Part shown: positions 1-9,185 of the stretch, piece by piece
Layout of the letters: every line of letters starts with the position of its first letter
Position numbering within the stretch: the stretch's first letter is position 1
From: Sphingopyxis sp. L1A2A
GTDB taxonomy: Bacteria; Pseudomonadota; Alphaproteobacteria; Sphingomonadales; Sphingomonadaceae
Direction: 5' to 3'
DNA: 64,000 nucleotides
NCBI RefSeq assembly: GCF_005502465.1
Contig: NZ_SCOT01000004.1
Coordinates: 123,501 to 187,500 of the forward strand
The notes under the pieces: model-generated
The model's database searches: none
What the model was told of the DNA's origin: nothing
Seen by the model: the letters and a program-made list of their open reading frames with translations, nothing else
Program-made: the position numbers and the translations under genes

Positions 1-96
1 AGCTCGGCGAGCTGCCCCATTTTTGAACATCGACTACCGGGGAAAAGGACGGGTTCGCGTAAGAAACTAAAAAATCGAGACAGGGAGAGAAGGGTG

Positions 97-3033
97 ATGA
101 ATAACAAAGCTTATTTGTTGGCAAGCGCCGTCCTGATGGCGTTGCCACAGGTCTCAAATGCTCAGGAAGCCATAGCTGAAGAGCCAGATGGCGGTAACGA
201 TGTCATCGTCGTGACGGCGCAACGTCAGGCGCAAAGCTTGCAAGACGTGCCGATAGCTGTCAGCGCATTCAGCGCTGAGGCGCTTGAAAGCCAGCAGATC
301 GAAAATGCCTCGGATCTACAGCTGACGCTGCCCAATGTATCTTTCTCGAAAGGCAATTTCACCTCAGCTTCATTCACTATTCGCGGCGTTGGCGACCTGT
401 GCGTCGGCGTCACCTGCGATGCTGCGACCGCAATTCATGTCAATGGATCACCCTTGTTCGGAACACGCCTGTTCGAGACCGAATATTTCGATCTGGAACG
501 GATTGAAGTCCTTCGCGGACCTCAAGGCACCCTGTTCGGTCGGAATGCGACCTCCGGGGTCGTGAATGTCGTGACCGCGAAACCCAAACTCTCCCGTTTC
601 GAGGCTGAAGCGCAATTCGAGTATGGCAATTTCAACAGCATCGAAGCGCGTGGCATGGTCAATGTCCCGATCGGGGATATGATCGGCGTGAGACTGGCGG
701 GCATATATGTGAACCGCGACGGTTATACGACGAATCTTTATGATGGATCGGACATCGACACTCGGGACCTTTACGCGTTGCGAGGCTCACTTCGTTTCGA
801 GCCCGGTCCTGATACGACGATCGATCTCATGGGCTATTATTTCCGGGAAAAGGACACGCGCCTCAGAAACCAGAAACAAACGTGCCAACGCGATCCATTG
901 GGCGTGCTCGGATGCCTGAACAATCGACGTGATTTCGATACCACGAACGCAAATTCCACGGTCGGTGCGACGCTCAGTTCTTCCGAGTTCTTCGCCATTC
1001 AGGGCATTCCCGCCGTACTCGGCCTTGGCAGCCTTTATGGCCCTGACGGGTTTTCCGGGTTTCAGGAGCCTGGCGATGTGCGTGTCGTCAACACGGCCTA
1101 TACGCCCTTCTATTTTGCGGAAGAGCTACAGGTGCAGGCGCGCCTTGAGCAAAAATTCGGCGCGATGACCCTGACGGCCACCGGCATTTATCAGGATACT
1201 GAAGTCGATTCCAGGCAGGACTATTTTCTTGGAATTCAAAGCCGTGCCGGTTTCGCCCCGGCGCTCAATACGCTGGCCTTTTTTGCGGCTAACGGATTGC
1301 CGACGGGTCTTGCTCCGCCGGCGCCGGCCTTCATTCCCGGCTCCTCGGCCTATTTTTCGCCGATTGCCGGCGCTCTCATCCCGGACGGTCCGCAGGGCGT
1401 GCTGTGCACCTCGGATAATGATGATGGAAGCAGAGGCGCTTTCGAAGGGAACTCGCTGTGTTCCGAAACGCCGCTTTCTTTCGATCGATCTTCGGAACAA
1501 CGCGAATCGTGGAGCGGAGAGCTCATCCTTACGAGTGACTTCGACGGGCCGTTCAATTTCCTGTTGGGGGGAATTTACGCGAAATCGAAAACCACCGACA
1601 ATAGCTATTATGTGAACTCGTTTGCGCTCGATTACGCCAGTGCCATATTGGGTTCATTCGGCTCCTTGTCGGGCGGCCTTCCGCCATCCTATTTCGCGAC
1701 GTCGATGTATCGGAACAACTCGCTGGAATCGAATCTGGAGAGCTATGGGATTTTCGGCGAGGTCTATTTCGATCTAAGCGACCGGCTGACGTTGACCGGG
1801 GGGCTGCGTTACAACAATGACAAGAAGGATGTAACGGCGCGTACGACACTGATCAGTTTCCTGAACCCTTATGCCAACGATGGAGATCCGTTCGATACCC
1901 CGATAACGCCTCTCACCGGGCCGTCTGGACTTTTCGATGCCGACCCGGGGACACCGGGCCAACAGCTCGCCCAGTTTCGCGAAGTAAGCTTCGACGAAAT
2001 TACCGGACGAGCAGTTCTGGCCTTCGAGGTTACGCCGGACAATTCACTCTATGCATCTTACTCGAGGGGTTACAAATCCGGCGGTATCAATCCTCCGCTT
2101 TCTCCGATTTTCGCCGTCAGCGAGAGTTTCGGCTCTGAATCGATCGATGCCTTCGAGATTGGCTCCAAGAACGTCTTCGCAAACGGCGCGTTGCAACTGA
2201 ATGCCACCGCATTTTACTACAAATATAGTGGACTGCAGCTCAGCCGCATCGTGGCAAGAACGTCTGTGAATGACACGGTTGACGCCAATATCTGGGGTGT
2301 CGAACTGGAGTCTGTCATCAGGCCGGACCCGAACTGGCTTATCAATCTGTCCTTCAGCTATCTCAATGCCAAGGTCGCCGGCGATCAATTCTTCTCCAAT
2401 CCGCGTGATCCGGGCGGCGGAGATCCTGATGCCGTGATTATCAAGGACATCAGCAATGGTGCGCACTGCGCTGTCACGGGACCTGCGCCTGGCGTTGCTG
2501 ATGCGTTCGTTGCGGGAGTAAATGCGGCTCTCGGCCTTCGCGCACCGCAGGAATTTCCTTCGGACGGCAATATCGCCTCCAGCGGCGCGTTCGGCATTTG
2601 CGGTGTCCTCGCGAGCGCTATCCCTGCGAACAGCGGGATCCAGGTATTGAGTCCTGGCGTCGAGGTTAACATCAAGGGCAACACATTGCCCCAAGCGCCG
2701 AATGTCAAGGTCTCGATGGGCGTGCAGTACACGGCAGAGGTTGGGAATGGTATGACACTCGTCCCCCGCGTCGACATTTCCCTTACCGGAAAGCAATATG
2801 GCAATATCTTCAACGGCAGGATTAATCGTATCGAACCTTTCGTCCAGGCAAATGCGGTTTTACAGTTGAATGGCGCCGACGAGCGCTGGTTTGTCCGGGG
2901 GTTCGTTCAGAATATTTTCGATAGCAACTCGGTTACCGGACTTTATGTCACCGATGCATCTTCCGGTAATTTTACAAACATCTATACTCTTGATCCGCGG
3001 CGTTATGGTGTCGCCATCGGAGCAAAATTCTGA
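97..3033 (+). CDS. TonB-dependent outer-membrane receptor
   Basis: This is a 978-aa TonB-dependent receptor of the large sphingomonad type, an outer-membrane beta-barrel that imports a bound substrate using energy passed on by TonB/ExbBD. A signal peptide (about 1-23, ending VSNAQ) precedes a TonB-box-like stretch (DVIVVTAQRQ). The plug domain follows with the usual LRGPQGTLFGRNATSGVVN motif near residues 140-160, and the rest is barrel repeat sequence ending in an aromatic-rich strand (RRYGVAIGAKF). ATG 97 is chosen over the adjacent GTG 94 because GGGAGAGAAGG lies just upstream. The substrate cannot be read from the sequence. The gene stands alone, followed by a hairpin; no FecI/FecR-type regulator is adjacent. 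Confidence 0.95.
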   Translation: MNNKAYLLASAVLMALPQVSNAQEAIAEEPDGGNDVIVVTAQRQAQSLQDVPIAVSAFSAEALESQQIENASDLQLTLPNVSFSKGNFTSASFTIRGVGDLCVGVTCDAATAIHVNGSPLFGTRLFETEYFDLERIEVLRGPQGTLFGRNATSGVVNVVTAKPKLSRFEAEAQFEYGNFNSIEARGMVNVPIGDMIGVRLAGIYVNRDGYTTNLYDGSDIDTRDLYALRGSLRFEPGPDTTIDLMGYYFREKDTRLRNQKQTCQRDPLGVLGCLNNRRDFDTTNANSTVGATLSSSEFFAIQGIPAVLGLGSLYGPDGFSGFQEPGDVRVVNTAYTPFYFAEELQVQARLEQKFGAMTLTATGIYQDTEVDSRQDYFLGIQSRAGFAPALNTLAFFAANGLPTGLAPPAPAFIPGSSAYFSPIAGALIPDGPQGVLCTSDNDDGSRGAFEGNSLCSETPLSFDRSSEQRESWSGELILTSDFDGPFNFLLGGIYAKSKTTDNSYYVNSFALDYASAILGSFGSLSGGLPPSYFATSMYRNNSLESNLESYGIFGEVYFDLSDRLTLTGGLRYNNDKKDVTARTTLISFLNPYANDGDPFDTPITPLTGPSGLFDADPGTPGQQLAQFREVSFDEITGRAVLAFEVTPDNSLYASYSRGYKSGGINPPLSPIFAVSESFGSESIDAFEIGSKNVFANGALQLNATAFYYKYSGLQLSRIVARTSVNDTVDANIWGVELESVIRPDPNWLINLSFSYLNAKVAGDQFFSNPRDPGGGDPDAVIIKDISNGAHCAVTGPAPGVADAFVAGVNAALGLRAPQEFPSDGNIASSGAFGICGVLASAIPANSGIQVLSPGVEVNIKGNTLPQAPNVKVSMGVQYTAEVGNGMTLVPRVDISLTGKQYGNIFNGRINRIEPFVQANAVLQLNGADERWFVRGFVQNIFDSNSVTGLYVTDASSGNFTNIYTLDPRRYGVAIGAKF

Positions 3034-3070
3034 CGATTTAGCGGTTCCAATCTAACTCGCATAGAAATCG

Positions 3071-3110
3071 CGGCGTCGGAGAGACGGGGGAACCTTCTCC
3101 GACGCCGGTT
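3071..3110 (+). terminator. Hairpin terminator after the TonB-dependent receptor
   Basis: A perfect 12-bp inverted repeat (CGGCGTCGGAGA, 3071-3082, with its complement at 3096-3107) is followed by GTTT. It starts 38 nt after the receptor stop codon. The U-tract is short, so it is a good but not ideal intrinsic terminator. Confidence 0.6.
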
Positions 3111-3857
3111 TCCATGCGCCAGGCCCAAGGCACCAAACGGGGGCATCTGCGACGGAAAGAGGCAAGTCATCTGGAGCCATCTCAAGGATCTCCGAATTTC
3201 GCGGCCTGTGCTTGCGATGTCGCATGCGACCGACGCGAACGGCGCGCTGACCGTTGCCCACGGGCACTTGTAGGAAGCACGCTGGTCTCCGGCACCGCGA
3301 GCTCGCGATCAATCCGGCAGCGTTCGGAGGCGGCACGATCATCGCGGCGGTTTGTGGCCCCTGATTGCCGAGTGCAGCATGACACTCTTGGCCGCCGCAT
3401 CGATCACGATATTCCCAAGCTTGCTTGCGAACCTATAATTTTTGAACAGAAAAGAGATATCCAGATCCCAATCTGGCAGCCTGGTTTGCGCGGTAATTGA
3501 GCCATTCGGCGAGCAAAACACCCATCTGACGCGCGGCGCATCTTGCCACGCGAAGGCCCAGCGGTTCCCACGCAAAGCGACGAGCATTTGACATGGGACC
3601 ATCGGCGAGTTCGGGAACGCCAGTCGGAGACAGCGCGAGGCACGCGTTCATGATCGAAAAACTCATCCGCGATGGCCGAACCGATAGCGGTTGTGGGCAT
3701 TTGTCTCGACACGTCCGAAACCGGAAGACCAAACTTCAGCGAGGAAGCTTATTGAGATTCACCGCGGCGATTGCAGTTGACGGCTTGAGTTCCGTGCGAG
3801 CAAAATTTCGAAGCGCTTTGGCTTCTCTGCGCGCCCGCCAAATGTGCATCATTGGCG
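3111..3857. other. Gene-poor stretch, no supported coding region
   Basis: About 750 bp lie between the receptor terminator and the stop codon of the MlaA-like gene. Only short open frames exist on both strands and none has a family signature or a good ribosome site. Two minus-strand frames (3339-3602 and 3433-3732) look slightly protein-like and could be remnants of one decayed gene, but this cannot be shown from the sequence. Confidence 0.4.
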
Positions 3858-4892
3858 TTAAGGTCGCGGTGGCAAACCGTCCGAGGTCGGCGTCTCGAGT
3901 TCAAGGGGGCCGACGGAGATGAGACCTTCTGGATCGGACAAGGGCCCGGTCTGGCTGACCGTGATTTCTGTTTGAGGTCCAGCCTCGCCATTGCGGTCGC
4001 TGCGCCTAACTTTCAATGCGTCGATTTCGCGTTTGCGCAGTTCCAGATAGAGGGTCCGTGTCTCGACATAGGGATCAAGGCTTTCCTGTTGCAAGCGCTG
4101 GATTTGAGCGTCGCCCTCGATGCGGTCATTGAGTTGCCTGACCACAGTTGTCGGAACGGCATATGCCGTGCGGTCGAAAGGCGCGCCGACCGCGGTCGGC
4201 ACGACGAGCAAGTCAATGCTGTTGCCCGCCAGATCGCGCAATGTCGTCGACCCGATAAGCGGAAGATAGAAATAGGGACCGGGCTCGACGCCGTAGAAAC
4301 CCAATGTATTGGCAAAGCCGTTGCGTCGGTAAGGCAGATTGAAAGGCATTGTCTTCGCGACATCGAAAAGGCCGCCGACACCAAATGTCGTGTTTACGGC
4401 GAAACGGCCGAGCGTCTCGGCAGCCTTGCCGATCTTGAACTGTAACAGGAAGTTCAGAAAATTGACGGGTTCGCTGAGGTTACGCAGTGCATTGCCCAGC
4501 CCGTCGCGAACAGGTTCGGGTACGATACCTTGATAGCCCATCGCGACTGGGGCCACGAGCGCCGCATCGATCGACTGGACCGCCCGATAAGAGGCAATAT
4601 TGACCGCTTGAAGCGGATCTCCCGGCGGCGCATCGCCACGGGCCGTCACCACAATATCATGGGGCGCCGAGGGCATTTCGGCCATAGTCTCGTCGTCGGA
4701 GGTTGCTGGCGCGGCTAAAGAGGGATGCGGGGTGTTGCCGAGTGCTGGCACAACGATCGGCGGCTCGGGTGGGGCCGAGGGATCATCTACCCGCTGCAAC
4801 TCGGTCTCAGTCTGGCTTTCGGATGCGAGGTCGGTCGGAGGCGGCGCTACCCCGGACAGAAACAGAAGCGCGGCGACGGTTGCAGGGCTCAT
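3858..4892 (-). CDS. mlaA: MlaA (VacJ) family phospholipid-transport protein
   Basis: The protein is about 344 aa. Its core (from VQSIDAALVAP to the C-terminal third) carries the MlaA hallmarks: the VPEPVRDGLGNALRNLSEPV segment, the NTTFGVGGLFDVA motif and the FGVEPGPYFYLPLIG-like stretch. MlaA removes mislocalised phospholipids from the outer leaflet of the outer membrane and hands them to MlaC/MlaBDEF. The start at 4892 is chosen because a hydrophobic signal-like segment (MSPATVAALLFLSG) begins there; an in-frame ATG at 5006 would add 38 arginine-rich residues. Unusually, no cysteine lipobox is visible, although typical MlaA proteins are lipoproteins, and a proline/acidic linker of about 80 residues precedes the core. 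No other mla gene is nearby. Confidence 0.82.
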   Translation of the reverse strand: MSPATVAALLFLSGVAPPPTDLASESQTETELQRVDDPSAPPEPPIVVPALGNTPHPSLAAPATSDDETMAEMPSAPHDIVVTARGDAPPGDPLQAVNIASYRAVQSIDAALVAPVAMGYQGIVPEPVRDGLGNALRNLSEPVNFLNFLLQFKIGKAAETLGRFAVNTTFGVGGLFDVAKTMPFNLPYRRNGFANTLGFYGVEPGPYFYLPLIGSTTLRDLAGNSIDLLVVPTAVGAPFDRTAYAVPTTVVRQLNDRIEGDAQIQRLQQESLDPYVETRTLYLELRKREIDALKVRRSDRNGEAGPQTEITVSQTGPLSDPEGLISVGPLELETPTSDGLPPRP

Positions 4893-5136
4893 CGCGCGCG
4901 CGATCCCGCCACCATGAGAGGGGCGAACATTAATTCCATTTGCCAAACTCCTGCTTCGGCCAAGGGCCCGAAACGACGACCGACGACGCTCCCTCCATCG
5001 ACCCATGTCAGCTGACCCACGATGCGGCCAATCCAGCTTTAATACTCCCCCATGAGTAGGGAAACATAAAGAAGCTCGGCCTGCCGTTTAGCCCAGCAAC
5101 GTCCGTACGGACGGGCAATGGGACCAACCTGTTCTA

Positions 5137-5289
5137 TCAGGTACGATTTTCGCTGGAGGACCCGGCATAGGCACTTTGCCGACGGTCGCTTAGTTCCGGG
5201 CTGGGCGGAAGCGGCTCGAAAACTAACTCTGCGGACGCGCCCGGTCTCAGCGCGAGCAACAGTACCGCCGTCAAGAGCGAGCCGAACAT
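5137..5289 (-). CDS. Possible small secreted peptide (50 aa)
   Basis: The frame starts MFGSLLTAVLLLALRPGASA, which looks like a Sec signal peptide with an A-x-A cleavage site, followed by about 30 hydrophilic residues. No clear ribosome site or family match supports it. It may be a remnant or a chance frame in a gene-poor stretch between the mlaA-like gene and the esterase. Confidence 0.25.
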   Translation of the reverse strand: MFGSLLTAVLLLALRPGASAELVFEPLPPSPELSDRRQSAYAGSSSENRT

Positions 5290-5589
5290 GCTCCGGATCA
5301 ATGCTTTGCCCCCAACCACATTGCGCAACCCGATGACGAAAGTATCGCACCCTGCCTGAGACGCGAGCAGTGCTTGCCCGATCGAACTATTCAGGTTGTT
5401 CAGACAACCGCGCTGCGGCTTCAAAGGCGCGGCGCGTGTTTAGCGAGATTGATCGCCGACCCACGGCATGTCCCTAAAAAAATTGGACGCTAGCCCGAGA
5501 AATCATCCTTTGGTCACCCGGTCAATTAAGGGTTGGATGTCGTCAGGAGAAATTTTTCCGGTGGCGATCCGAGGTGAGGAAGCAGGAAA

Positions 5590-5790
5590 ATGCGGAATGT
5601 GGGGCGGTTCGGAATTTCATTGCAGCGAAGCGTGATTCCAGCAGGCCTTTTGTGCTTTCAAGGCTTCGTTGTTGGCTGCAGCGAGGCCGAGACGCGTGAT
5701 CCTGACGCTAAGGGCCCGACAAAGATGCCCGAGACGGCAAGCGTTGAGGGCAGGGAGGAGGGCGTGTGGCAACCCCAGCGGGCCATCAGC
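5590..5790 (+). pseudogene. Out-of-frame lipoprotein leader upstream of the esterase
   Basis: ATG 5590 is preceded by AGGAAGCAGG at ideal spacing and encodes a short basic N-region, a hydrophobic core and a VVGC lipobox, followed by an acidic linker. After about residue 60 the reading turns into arginine-rich nonsense, while the esterase core continues in the next frame. The pair is best explained as one lipoprotein esterase broken by a single-base indel around 5750-5790, or by a sequencing error there. Confidence 0.45.
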
Positions 5791-6635
5791 AGACGCCACC
5801 GTGGCCTGGAGCGGCGCCGAACATGGAGGATGTCAAACTTCCTCCAGAGTATAGCGAAACGGCAACGAATCCGAAACGCTTCGCCGGACGTCCGGTTACC
5901 GGCGCCTTCAACGTCACTGTGCCCACTCTCACGGTGTTTCCCGCCCAACAACCAGGCAATGGCACAGCGATGCTGGTTTTTCCCGGCGGAGGATTCTCCA
6001 AGCTCGCGATCGATCTGGAAGGTAGTGAAGTTCGCGACTGGCTGACTTCAAGAGGCACCACTTGCGTGCTCGTCAAATACCATGTTCCCAAAAGCGGCCA
6101 CCATTATGATGAAGACTGCCATTGTGCAGTGACGCCCAAGCACCTCCTTGCGTTGCAGGTCGCCCAGCGTGCGATACGCCTGGTGCGCTCGCGCGCCAGC
6201 GAGCTCAAGATCAACCCCCGCAAGATCGGTGTCATAGGCTTCTCAGCCGGAGGGTATCTGGTCGCGCAGACCAGCAATATATTCGAACCTGCTTATGAGC
6301 CGGTCGACGAAATAGACAAAGTGAGCAGCCGGCCCGATTTTGCCATCGCAATGTTCCCAGGCCACCTGTGCAGATCGGGGGGCTCGCTTGATCCTGGTAT
6401 CAAAGTTACCAAGATGACCCCGCCAACATTTCTTCTTCAGGCTTGGGACGATCCCGTCGATCCGATTTGCAATAGCATAGTCTATGCGCGAGCGCTGGAC
6501 GAGGCAGGTGTTCCAGCGGAAGTCCATCTCTTTGCCAAGGGAGGGCACGCCTTCGCCATGCGCCCGCTGCGTCATCCCGTTGAGCGATGGCCGACGCTCG
6601 TGGAAGATTGGCTAAAGGACACAGGAATTCTTTGA
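5766..6635 (+). CDS. Alpha/beta-hydrolase, acetyl-esterase type; start region in doubt
   Basis: This is a member of the alpha/beta-hydrolase_3 / BD-FAE type of serine esterases acting on acetylated or xylan-type substrates. The oxyanion-hole loop is VFPGGGF, the nucleophile elbow is GFSAGG, and the late Asp (DDPVDP) and His (KGGHAFAM) fit the catalytic triad. A GTG at 5766 gives 289 aa with weak upstream signals. The family expects an N-terminal signal, and a frame beginning ATG 5590 with an excellent ribosome site (AGGAAGCAGG) encodes a lipoprotein-like leader (RSVIPAGLLCFQGFVVGC) that runs out of register near 5770. Either the gene is frameshifted or the leader is a separate decoy frame. 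Confidence 0.75.
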   Translation: MATPAGHQQTPPWPGAAPNMEDVKLPPEYSETATNPKRFAGRPVTGAFNVTVPTLTVFPAQQPGNGTAMLVFPGGGFSKLAIDLEGSEVRDWLTSRGTTCVLVKYHVPKSGHHYDEDCHCAVTPKHLLALQVAQRAIRLVRSRASELKINPRKIGVIGFSAGGYLVAQTSNIFEPAYEPVDEIDKVSSRPDFAIAMFPGHLCRSGGSLDPGIKVTKMTPPTFLLQAWDDPVDPICNSIVYARALDEAGVPAEVHLFAKGGHAFAMRPLRHPVERWPTLVEDWLKDTGIL

Positions 6636-6872
6636 GCAAATAGGGCAAGAAATGACCCCCTCTCCCCGGAATGTTCGCTACTCAGGGGAATCGCTGGTCT
6701 TGGCCGATCGGAGATCGCCGGGTTTCTGACTGAAACTAACCGAAAGCCGACAACGGTTTGAGCTCCAGGGTATCTTTTGGCGCTGCCGTACAATTATCGG
6801 TCGGCTCGCGACGCTATCCGCGCGGTGCGACCCAGAAGAGCTCTTCCTTTCAGGAAACAGAGATCTTCATCT

Positions 6873-6912
6873 GACGCCCGCACGGTTTCGATCGCGCGGG
6901 CGTCTTTTTTTT
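6873..6912 (+). terminator. Strong intrinsic terminator
   Basis: A perfect 9-bp stem (GACGCCCGC at 6873-6881, complement 6896-6904) is followed immediately by eight T residues. It points rightward. The nearest rightward gene is the esterase, which ends 240 bp earlier, so either that transcript has a long tail or an unrecognised small RNA is transcribed between 6640 and 6912. Confidence 0.8.
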
Positions 6913-6991
6913 GGCGCACCGCCGCCAGCGGTTTGAACGAACACATATGGGTGATCACGCCTGACCGACGTGAGGATGACGCCGCAGACAC

Positions 6992-7213
6992 TCAGCGCCG
7001 CCGCCGTTCCGTCGCAAATCCACGATCGGTCGCGATAAAGCGCTCGATCATCGGCACCGCGATCTTTTCCGGCGCCATAGGCGCCGCGAGGCCATTAGCC
7101 TTCGCATGCACCTCGGCATAGACGAGCAATTCGCGATGGAGGGATCCCGTCAATTCGATCGACAGCTTCACGGGCTTGTCGTCGGCGATGGGGCCTAGGC
7201 GCAGCTTGCTCAT
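6992..7213 (-). CDS. DUF2274 family protein of the trb conjugation cluster
   Basis: This 73-aa protein matches the small DUF2274 proteins that usually follow trbI in P-type conjugation (mating-pair formation) clusters of proteobacteria. The stretch LRLGPIADDKPVKLSIELTGSLHRELLVYA is typical; it reads like a ribbon-helix-helix type DNA-binding fold, but its role is not established. Its start overlaps the trbI stop codon by 4 nt, so it belongs to the same transcript. The C-terminus ends in an arginine run. Nothing of the cluster is found downstream. Confidence 0.8.
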   Translation of the reverse strand: MSKLRLGPIADDKPVKLSIELTGSLHRELLVYAEVHAKANGLAAPMAPEKIAVPMIERFIATDRGFATERRRR

Positions 7214-8442
7214 GGGGCCGCACCCGCCGGCGGTTCGAGTATCAGATCGCGTGTGACAAGGACCCGCAAAGCGAAGCCGGGGCGGATCGTGAGGGTTGGC
7301 GGGATGTTCATCTGACGCTCGACGAGCCGCCGTCCCGACTGGTTGACCGTATCCTGCGGCCCGTCGCGAAGCGCCCGCACGAGCGCATCATCCCCGTCCG
7401 AGCCAAGTTCGGCTCCGACGCCGAGCAACGAAGAGACGAGCGCCGCGCGCAGCATCGACCCCCAATGATGGTCGGTGCGATCGGCAATCCCCGCCATGCC
7501 CCGCGCATCGGCGCCGGGCTGACGATCGAGCCGGATCGATCGGCCACCGGGCAGGATCAACCGGTTCCAGGCCAGCAAGACGCGCTCCTGCCCCACGGAT
7601 ATTTCGCTGTCATAGTCGCCGATCAGCCGGGCACCCTGCGGAATGAGGAGAATGCGACCCGTCGGGCTATCGTAGACATTCTGGGTCACCTGCGCCGTGA
7701 CCTGTCCGGGAAGGTCGGACCTGATCCCAGTGATCAGCGCGGCCGGAATGAGACTTCCCGCCTGAAGGATGTATGGCGAAGCAGGCGCATGAAGGCGCTC
7801 GGCACTCTCGAACGGTTCGGCGGAGCCGCCCGCGAGAAAGGCGCGCCGCGCCGCCGCCGGAGTCCGCGCGCCGCCTTCGGGTGCCGACATGGTCGCGGCG
7901 GACGGTTCGATCGATCCACGCTGCGCGTCTGCCACCGGCGCGCCCGAGGTCCCTCCTCCAAGGAATATCCGGCTCGCCGTGGCGGCCTCGCGCTCCAGCC
8001 GCGCCCGATCGCGCGCCTTGTCGGCGGGTGAGCGCCCGCCGGCGGGCGGATTTCCCATCGGCGGCACCGGGATCGTCTCGCCGTTCTGCTGCGCCGAGAC
8101 GATCGGTCGCCCGAGATCGCCGGGTAGCGGCGGTCCGAGCTTCGGCACCTTGCCATAGTCGGCGGGCGCACCGGTGACGACTTCGGCGCGATTCGCTCCA
8201 TCGGCCGTGTAGAGATTCTCGGCGGTCTTCGGGGCTACGGGTTGCAGCGCCCAGAGCAGAGCGCCGCCGATCGCGGTGCCGCCGGCAGCGCCGATCATCG
8301 CGAGCGCCTTGCGCGAAAGCCGCATGACCCGCGGCGTGTCGCCGCGTAGCCGAAAAGGATCGACCTCCGGGCCGGGCGCCGTGCGCTCGCCCGCTTCCGG
8401 CACGTCGGCGGGCGCCACCGCCTCGCTTGCCGGCCCGGTCAC
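7210..8442 (-). CDS. trbI: TrbI/VirB10 family conjugal transfer protein
   Basis: This 410-aa protein is the VirB10-like component of a P-type type IV secretion system. It spans from the inner membrane to the outer-membrane core complex and gates DNA transfer. A cytoplasmic proline-rich N-terminus, one membrane segment near residues 47-65 (ALAMIGAAGGTAIGGALLWAL), a long periplasmic linker and the conserved C-terminal beta-barrel domain (LIPAALITGIRSDLPGQVTAQVTQ, then IPQGARLIGDYDS) are all visible. It looks intact. The start ATG overlaps the stop of the trbG remnant (ATGA). The rest of the trb cluster is missing, so it is probably a relic of a lost conjugative element. Confidence 0.93.
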   Translation of the reverse strand: MTGPASEAVAPADVPEAGERTAPGPEVDPFRLRGDTPRVMRLSRKALAMIGAAGGTAIGGALLWALQPVAPKTAENLYTADGANRAEVVTGAPADYGKVPKLGPPLPGDLGRPIVSAQQNGETIPVPPMGNPPAGGRSPADKARDRARLEREAATASRIFLGGGTSGAPVADAQRGSIEPSAATMSAPEGGARTPAAARRAFLAGGSAEPFESAERLHAPASPYILQAGSLIPAALITGIRSDLPGQVTAQVTQNVYDSPTGRILLIPQGARLIGDYDSEISVGQERVLLAWNRLILPGGRSIRLDRQPGADARGMAGIADRTDHHWGSMLRAALVSSLLGVGAELGSDGDDALVRALRDGPQDTVNQSGRRLVERQMNIPPTLTIRPGFALRVLVTRDLILEPPAGAAP

Positions 8443-8909
8443 GACCGCCCCCGGCGGCGCGGCATTTCACGCTTGATCCGAACGACGCGGGCCTGCTTTC
8501 CGGCGCCCAAGCGGAGTTCGCCGCGCTCGAAAAGGCGGTCGACGATCATGTAGCGGCCCTGCACCCGGTAGTTGACAAGCTCTGCCTCGCCGCTGCCGCC
8601 GATGACGAAGAGTGGCGGCATATCGCCGGTGGCGATATCCTCACCGAATTCGATGATTAGCTGGCGCGAGTCGTCGAAGGCGCGCACCGGCCGCCACGCG
8701 GCCTTGTCGCCTGCGATGCGGTAGCGGAAGTTGAGCGCGGCGAGATCGATCGCCCCGGCAACGGGCGCCACCCTCGCCGCCTCGGCCTCGGCAAGCTGCA
8801 AGGCGATCAGCTCATCGGCGGGATAGGTCCAGGATACCGATGCCATATAGGCCGCGGCGGTCGCGCGCAGCTCGACATGATAGGTGCGCCGGTCGGTGTT
8901 GATGACCAC
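8439..8909 (-). pseudogene. trbG: trbG (VirB9-like) C-terminal remnant
   Basis: The open frame encodes only the C-terminal part of TrbG, the outer-membrane-associated VirB9-like partner of TrbI. It picks up at the conserved [23 protein letters not shown] motif and continues through NFRYRIAGD and the beta-sandwich to a basic C-terminus. About 150-170 N-terminal residues, including the signal peptide, are absent. Upstream of residue [10 protein letters not shown] the sequence switches abruptly to an unrelated gene fragment (DUF5131), so this is a truncated gene at a recombination junction. The ATGA overlap with trbI is preserved, as in intact clusters. Confidence 0.85.
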
Positions 8910-9027
8910 GGAACCGCTCGGAGAAGCGCGCGGCATAGCAGTTATCGCATCCAGCGGTGATCTTCGTGCAACCTGTGACGGGGTTCCACGTAGCGTCGGT
9001 CCACTCTATTGCGCTGTGATCAGCCAT
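8905..9027 (-). pseudogene. DUF5131 (phage Gp37/Gp68-like) N-terminal remnant
   Basis: From ATG 9027 the frame reads [20 protein letters not shown] and then [20 protein letters not shown], which is the diagnostic N-terminus of the DUF5131/Gp37-Gp68 family with its CxxxxxxxCxxC cysteine pattern. After about 41 residues homology stops and the sequence becomes the interior of trbG on the same strand. Only the start of the gene remains; it normally encodes about 230-350 aa. Confidence 0.8.
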
Positions 9028-9185
9028 TGTCGTTCTGCTTTGCCCCGTCTCGAAATCGATTAGACAACCGAATTTTCGTGAAGCTGAATCTCACATAATC
9101 CGTGCGAATGGAATCCGGTTTTTGCAGTAGAGGATTTGAGGCTTCCTGCTGAAGGTCCACAGGCTGGGCGCGGCGCCATTCTGTC

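Noticed and set aside
3339..3732. Possible decayed gene in two frames
   Set aside because: Neither frame shows a motif and no homologous run joins the two; it could be chance.
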